Shown here: piece by piece, positions 5,703-8,110 of the stretch | Layout: each line of letters opens with the position of its first letter | Numbering within the stretch: the stretch's first letter is position 1 | From: Actinomycetes bacterium | GTDB taxonomy: Bacteria > Actinomycetota > Actinomycetes > Actinomycetales > Microbacteriaceae | NCBI GenBank assembly: GCA_023450335.1 | Contig: JAEXHA010000153.1 | Coordinates: 1 to 8,110, forward strand | Length of the DNA stretch: 8,110 bases | Direction: 5' to 3' | Notes under the pieces: model-generated | The model's database searches: none | Seen by the model: the letters and a program-made list of their open reading frames with translations, nothing else | Told to the model about the DNA's origin: nothing | Position numbers and translations under genes: made by a program

Positions 5703-6919
5703 CCACCCCGGCCTTGGACACCACGACCATCCGCATCATCGATTCGGAAGACGCGCACGTCGCGCGCAACTACGCGCCGCTGCCGGTCGTGGTGGCCCGC
5801 GGCGAGGGATCGTGGGTCACCGACGTCGAGGGCAAGCGGTACCTCGACCTGCTGTCGGCCTACTCGGCCCTCAATTTCGGGCACCGGCATCCCGCCCTCG
5901 TCGCCGCCGCGACCGAGCAGCTGGGGCGACTGACCCTCACCAGCCGCGCGTTCCACAACGACAAGCTGGGCGATTTCGCCGCGGCGCTGGCCGATCTGTG
6001 CGGCAAGGACCTGGTGCTCCCCATGAACACCGGCGCCGAGGCCGTCGAGTCCGGCATCAAGATCGCCCGGGCGTGGGCGTATCGGGTCAAGGGCGTCGCC
6101 GAGGGGAAGGCGAACATCGTCGTGGCCGACGGCAACTTCCACGGCCGCACCACCACGATCGTCAGCTTCAGCGACGACCCTGCCGCACGCGAGGACTTCG
6201 GACCCTACATGCCGGGCTTCACCTCGGTGCCGTACGGCGATGCGGCAGCGATCGAGGCGGCGATCGACGAGAACACCGCGGCGGTGCTCATCGAGCCCAT
6301 CCAGGGTGAGGCCGGTGTCATCGTTCCGCCCGCCGGCTACCTGCGGGCGGTGCGCGAGATCTGCGACCGCCGCCGCGTGCTGTTCATCGCCGACGAGATC
6401 CAGTCGGGGCTCGGCCGCACCGGCACGACCTTCGCGTGCGACCGTGAGGAGGTCGTGCCCGACATGTACCTGCTGGGCAAGGCCCTCGGCGGCGGTATCG
6501 TGCCGCTGTCGGCGGTCGTCGCCGACGCCGATGTGCTCGGTGTGCTGCGCCCCGGCGAGCACGGCTCGACGTTCGGCGGCAACCCGTTGGCGGCGGCCGT
6601 GGGGCGGCAGGTCGTCGACATGCTCGCCTCGGGAGAGTTCCAGACGCGCGCGCAGGCGCTGGGCGAGCACCTCGGCGGCAAGCTCGACGAGCTGGTGGGC
6701 CAGGGCGTGACGGCCGTGCGCATCGCAGGGCTGTGGGCGGGCGTCGACATCGACCCCGCTGTCGGCACGGGCCGCGAGGTGGCCGAGAAGCTGCTGGGCC
6801 GCGGCGTGCTCGTCAAGGACACCCACGGGCAGACGGTGCGCCTCGCTCCGCCGCTGGTCGTGCGCGCCACCGAGCTCGACTGGGCCGTCGAACAGCTGCG
6901 GGTCGTGCTGGCCGGCTGA
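5699..6919 (+). CDS. rocD: Ornithine aminotransferase (ornithine-oxo-acid transaminase)
   Basis: 406 residues, the normal RocD length. PLP-dependent class III aminotransferase that moves the delta-amino group of ornithine to 2-oxoglutarate, giving glutamate and glutamate-5-semialdehyde, which cyclises to P5C. Visible motifs: the opening NYAPLPVVVARGEGSWV, the LSAYSALNFGHRHP segment, NTGAEAVESGIKIAR for cofactor phosphate binding, FIADEIQSGLGRTG with Asp232 that contacts the PLP ring nitrogen, and YLLGKALGGG with the Schiff-base Lys261. GSTFGGNPLAAAV follows. LSAYSALNFGHRHP and the adjacent residues favour RocD over ArgD or GABA transaminase. ATG 5699 is chosen because it overlaps the upstream TGA by four bases and has AGAGGA five bases before it; an ATG at 5669 in the same frame lies inside the codons for the catalytic Cys region of the previous gene. 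Intact, with no sign of the split rocD1/rocD2 arrangement of Mycobacterium tuberculosis. Confidence 0.95.
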   Translation: MTTPALDTTTIRIIDSEDAHVARNYAPLPVVVARGEGSWVTDVEGKRYLDLLSAYSALNFGHRHPALVAAATEQLGRLTLTSRAFHNDKLGDFAAALADLCGKDLVLPMNTGAEAVESGIKIARAWAYRVKGVAEGKANIVVADGNFHGRTTTIVSFSDDPAAREDFGPYMPGFTSVPYGDAAAIEAAIDENTAAVLIEPIQGEAGVIVPPAGYLRAVREICDRRRVLFIADEIQSGLGRTGTTFACDREEVVPDMYLLGKALGGGIVPLSAVVADADVLGVLRPGEHGSTFGGNPLAAAVGRQVVDMLASGEFQTRAQALGEHLGGKLDELVGQGVTAVRIAGLWAGVDIDPAVGTGREVAEKLLGRGVLVKDTHGQTVRLAPPLVVRATELDWAVEQLRVVLAG

Positions 6920-6927
6920 CGAACGGT

Positions 6928-6946
6928 CGTGCGCTCGATGCGCACG
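6928..6946. terminator. Bidirectional terminator-like hairpin between rocD and the molybdopterin oxidoreductase
   Basis: CGTGCGC (6928-6934) and GCGCACG (6940-6946) pair perfectly over 7 bp with loop TCGAT. It sits in the 43-bp gap between two convergent stop codons (6919 and 6963), where a shared terminator is expected. There is no T-tract on either strand. Confidence 0.6.
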
Positions 6947-6962
6947 CGGATCACACCGAGGA

Positions 6963-8110
6963 TCAGGTGACGGTGACGCTGACCTCGTGCCGGCCCGTGG
7001 CGCCGTCCGGCACGACCGGCGCGTGCTGCCCGGTCTGGGTCTGACCGAGGGCGTTGATCGCGCGGCACCGCACCGTGTGGCGACCGGGACCGGCTGCCCA
7101 CGGCATGCTCCACTGCACCCACGTGTCGTCGGAGATCGCGGTGGCGAGAGTCGCCGGCGTCCACGGGCCGTCGTCGATCTGCACCTCGACACCGGCGATG
7201 CCCACGTGCTGCTGCCATGCCACCCCCGCGATCACCGTGTCGCCCGCGACGATCGGCCGACCGCTGCGGGGCACGTCGATGCGTGACTGCAGCTTGACCG
7301 GTCCGCGCTCGGACCAGCCGCGGTCGGTCCAGTAGGCCCGCGCCGCGTCGAACCGCGTGACCTGCAACTCGGTGACCCATTTCGTCGCCGACACGTAGCC
7401 GTACAGACCTGGCACCACCATGCGCACCGGAAACCCGTGCTCGGCGGGCAGGGGCTCGCCGTTCATCCCGACCGCGAGAATCGCGTTGCGCTCGTCGGTG
7501 AGCGCCTCGAGGGGAGTGGATGCCGTGAACCCGTCCACGGACCGCGACAGCACCATGTCGGCGCCGGCGCCGGGCCCGGCCTGACGGAGCAGCTCGCGGA
7601 TCGGATACCCGAGCCACACCGCGGTGCCGATGAGGCTGCCGCCGACCTCGTTCGACACGCACGCCAGGGTCGTGACGCTCTCCTGAAGCGGCAGCGCGAG
7701 CAGCTCGTCCCACGTGATCACGACCTCACGGTCGACCATGCCGTAGATGCGAAGCGACCAGTCGCGCGGGTCGACGTCGGGCACCAGCAAAGCGGTGTCG
7801 ATACGGTAGAAGTCGGCGTTGGGAGTGATGACCGGCGCGAGATCGGCGATGCCGAGTTCGGCCGTCGCCGGAATGGGAGCGGCCGTCTGGGCGGGGCGGG
7901 GAAGGGTGATCGCCTCGCGCACCGTCGACGCCGCCTGCCGTGTGGCCTGCACCGCCCACCCGCCGAGCGCGGCGATGACGCCGATGCCCGCCGCCGCGCC
8001 CGACCAGATGAGGAACCCGCGCCGGTCGACGCCGGTGCGCTCGTCGTCCGGCAACGGGGGACGCCGCAGGGCCGGGCGGCCGGCCGTCCGGGATCGGCGC
8101 GCGAGAGGGC
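6963..8110 (-). CDS. Sulfite-oxidase-family molybdopterin-dependent oxidoreductase, 5'-truncated by window
   Basis: Partial CDS: stop at 6965-6963, frame open to the right edge (382 codons visible). A basic, proline-rich stretch leads to DRRGFLIWSG and a hydrophobic segment of about 21 residues (encoded near 8015-7950), then a catalytic sulfite-oxidase domain. TTLACVSNEVGG contains the Cys expected to ligate molybdenum (7659-7661), followed by YPIRELL, NGEPLPAEHGFPVRMVVPG and YGYVSATKWV. The last 110 or so residues form the Ig-like Mo-co dimerisation domain (AGVAWQQHVGIAGVEVQIDDG; MPWAAGPGRHTVRCRA). A TTG at 8054 could start a 363-residue form with a Tat-like signal, but no ribosome binding site precedes it. 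Actinobacterial relatives often carry a multi-helix membrane domain before this linker, so I favour continuation past the window. The catalytic part would be extracytoplasmic and membrane-anchored. Substrate unknown; sulfite oxidation or YedY/MsrP-like sulfoxide reduction are possibilities. Confidence 0.85.
   Translation of the reverse strand, partial: PLARRSRTAGRPALRRPPLPDDERTGVDRRGFLIWSGAAAGIGVIAALGGWAVQATRQAASTVREAITLPRPAQTAAPIPATAELGIADLAPVITPNADFYRIDTALLVPDVDPRDWSLRIYGMVDREVVITWDELLALPLQESVTTLACVSNEVGGSLIGTAVWLGYPIRELLRQAGPGAGADMVLSRSVDGFTASTPLEALTDERNAILAVGMNGEPLPAEHGFPVRMVVPGLYGYVSATKWVTELQVTRFDAARAYWTDRGWSERGPVKLQSRIDVPRSGRPIVAGDTVIAGVAWQQHVGIAGVEVQIDDGPWTPATLATAISDDTWVQWSMPWAAGPGRHTVRCRAINALGQTQTGQHAPVVPDGATGRHEVSVTVT

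Noticed and set aside
5612..7192. 526-codon minus-strand frame antisense to rocD
   Set aside because: Low-complexity Arg/Gly/Asp/His-rich translation; it crosses the terminator region and conflicts with rocD, whose catalytic motifs are intact.
6337..7713. 458-codon minus-strand frame overlapping rocD and the molybdopterin oxidoreductase
   Set aside because: It is out of frame with the oxidoreductase on the same strand, has no domain, and its apparent length is due to the scarcity of stop codons at high GC.

Overview
The window is about 70% GC. Its coding stretches have strongly G/C-biased third codon positions, and several proteins look typical of Actinobacteria. A Microbacteriaceae chromosome, probably Microbacterium or a close relative, is my best guess. 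That guess rests on protein style and GC content, not on a marker gene. I see no rRNA, tRNA, insertion sequence, CRISPR array or phage gene.

Layout from left to right. (1) 1-2388, plus strand: the 3' two thirds of a PutA-type proline catabolism protein. The proline dehydrogenase half lies left of the window. The visible part is a linker, an aldehyde-dehydrogenase-fold domain and the conserved C-terminal domain. (2) 2481-3722, plus: a complete alditol/xylitol-oxidase-like flavoprotein with its own promoter-like sequence. (3) 3723-3914: a non-coding convergent gap of relatively low GC with a hairpin near its right end. (4) 3915-4661, minus: a TetR-family regulator. (5) 4662-4832: a divergent control region with an AT-rich 16-bp inverted repeat. 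(6) 4833-5702 and 5699-6919, plus: a two-gene operon with an ATGA overlap. It encodes an amidinotransferase-fold arginine hydrolase (annotated in this clade as dimethylargininase, but ArgZ/AgrE-like in its motifs) and ornithine aminotransferase RocD. (7) 6920-6962: a short convergent gap with a perfect 7-bp-stem hairpin. (8) 6963-8110, minus: a sulfite-oxidase-family molybdopterin oxidoreductase that runs off the right end.

The metabolic theme is arginine/ornithine/proline breakdown to glutamate. The hydrolase would supply ornithine (directly, if it is an arginine dihydrolase). RocD would convert ornithine to glutamate semialdehyde/P5C. PutA would normally oxidise P5C to glutamate. The TetR protein is well placed to control the ddaH-rocD operon.

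The most notable observation concerns the PutA dehydrogenase domain. It keeps the overall fold and family signatures, but the nucleophilic Cys is Arg, the general-base Glu is Asp, and the Asn of the PWN motif is Gln. This domain therefore looks like a pseudo-aldehyde dehydrogenase, and the cell would need another P5C dehydrogenase. The second notable point is that the so-called dimethylargininase has the sequence features of an arginine dihydrolase.
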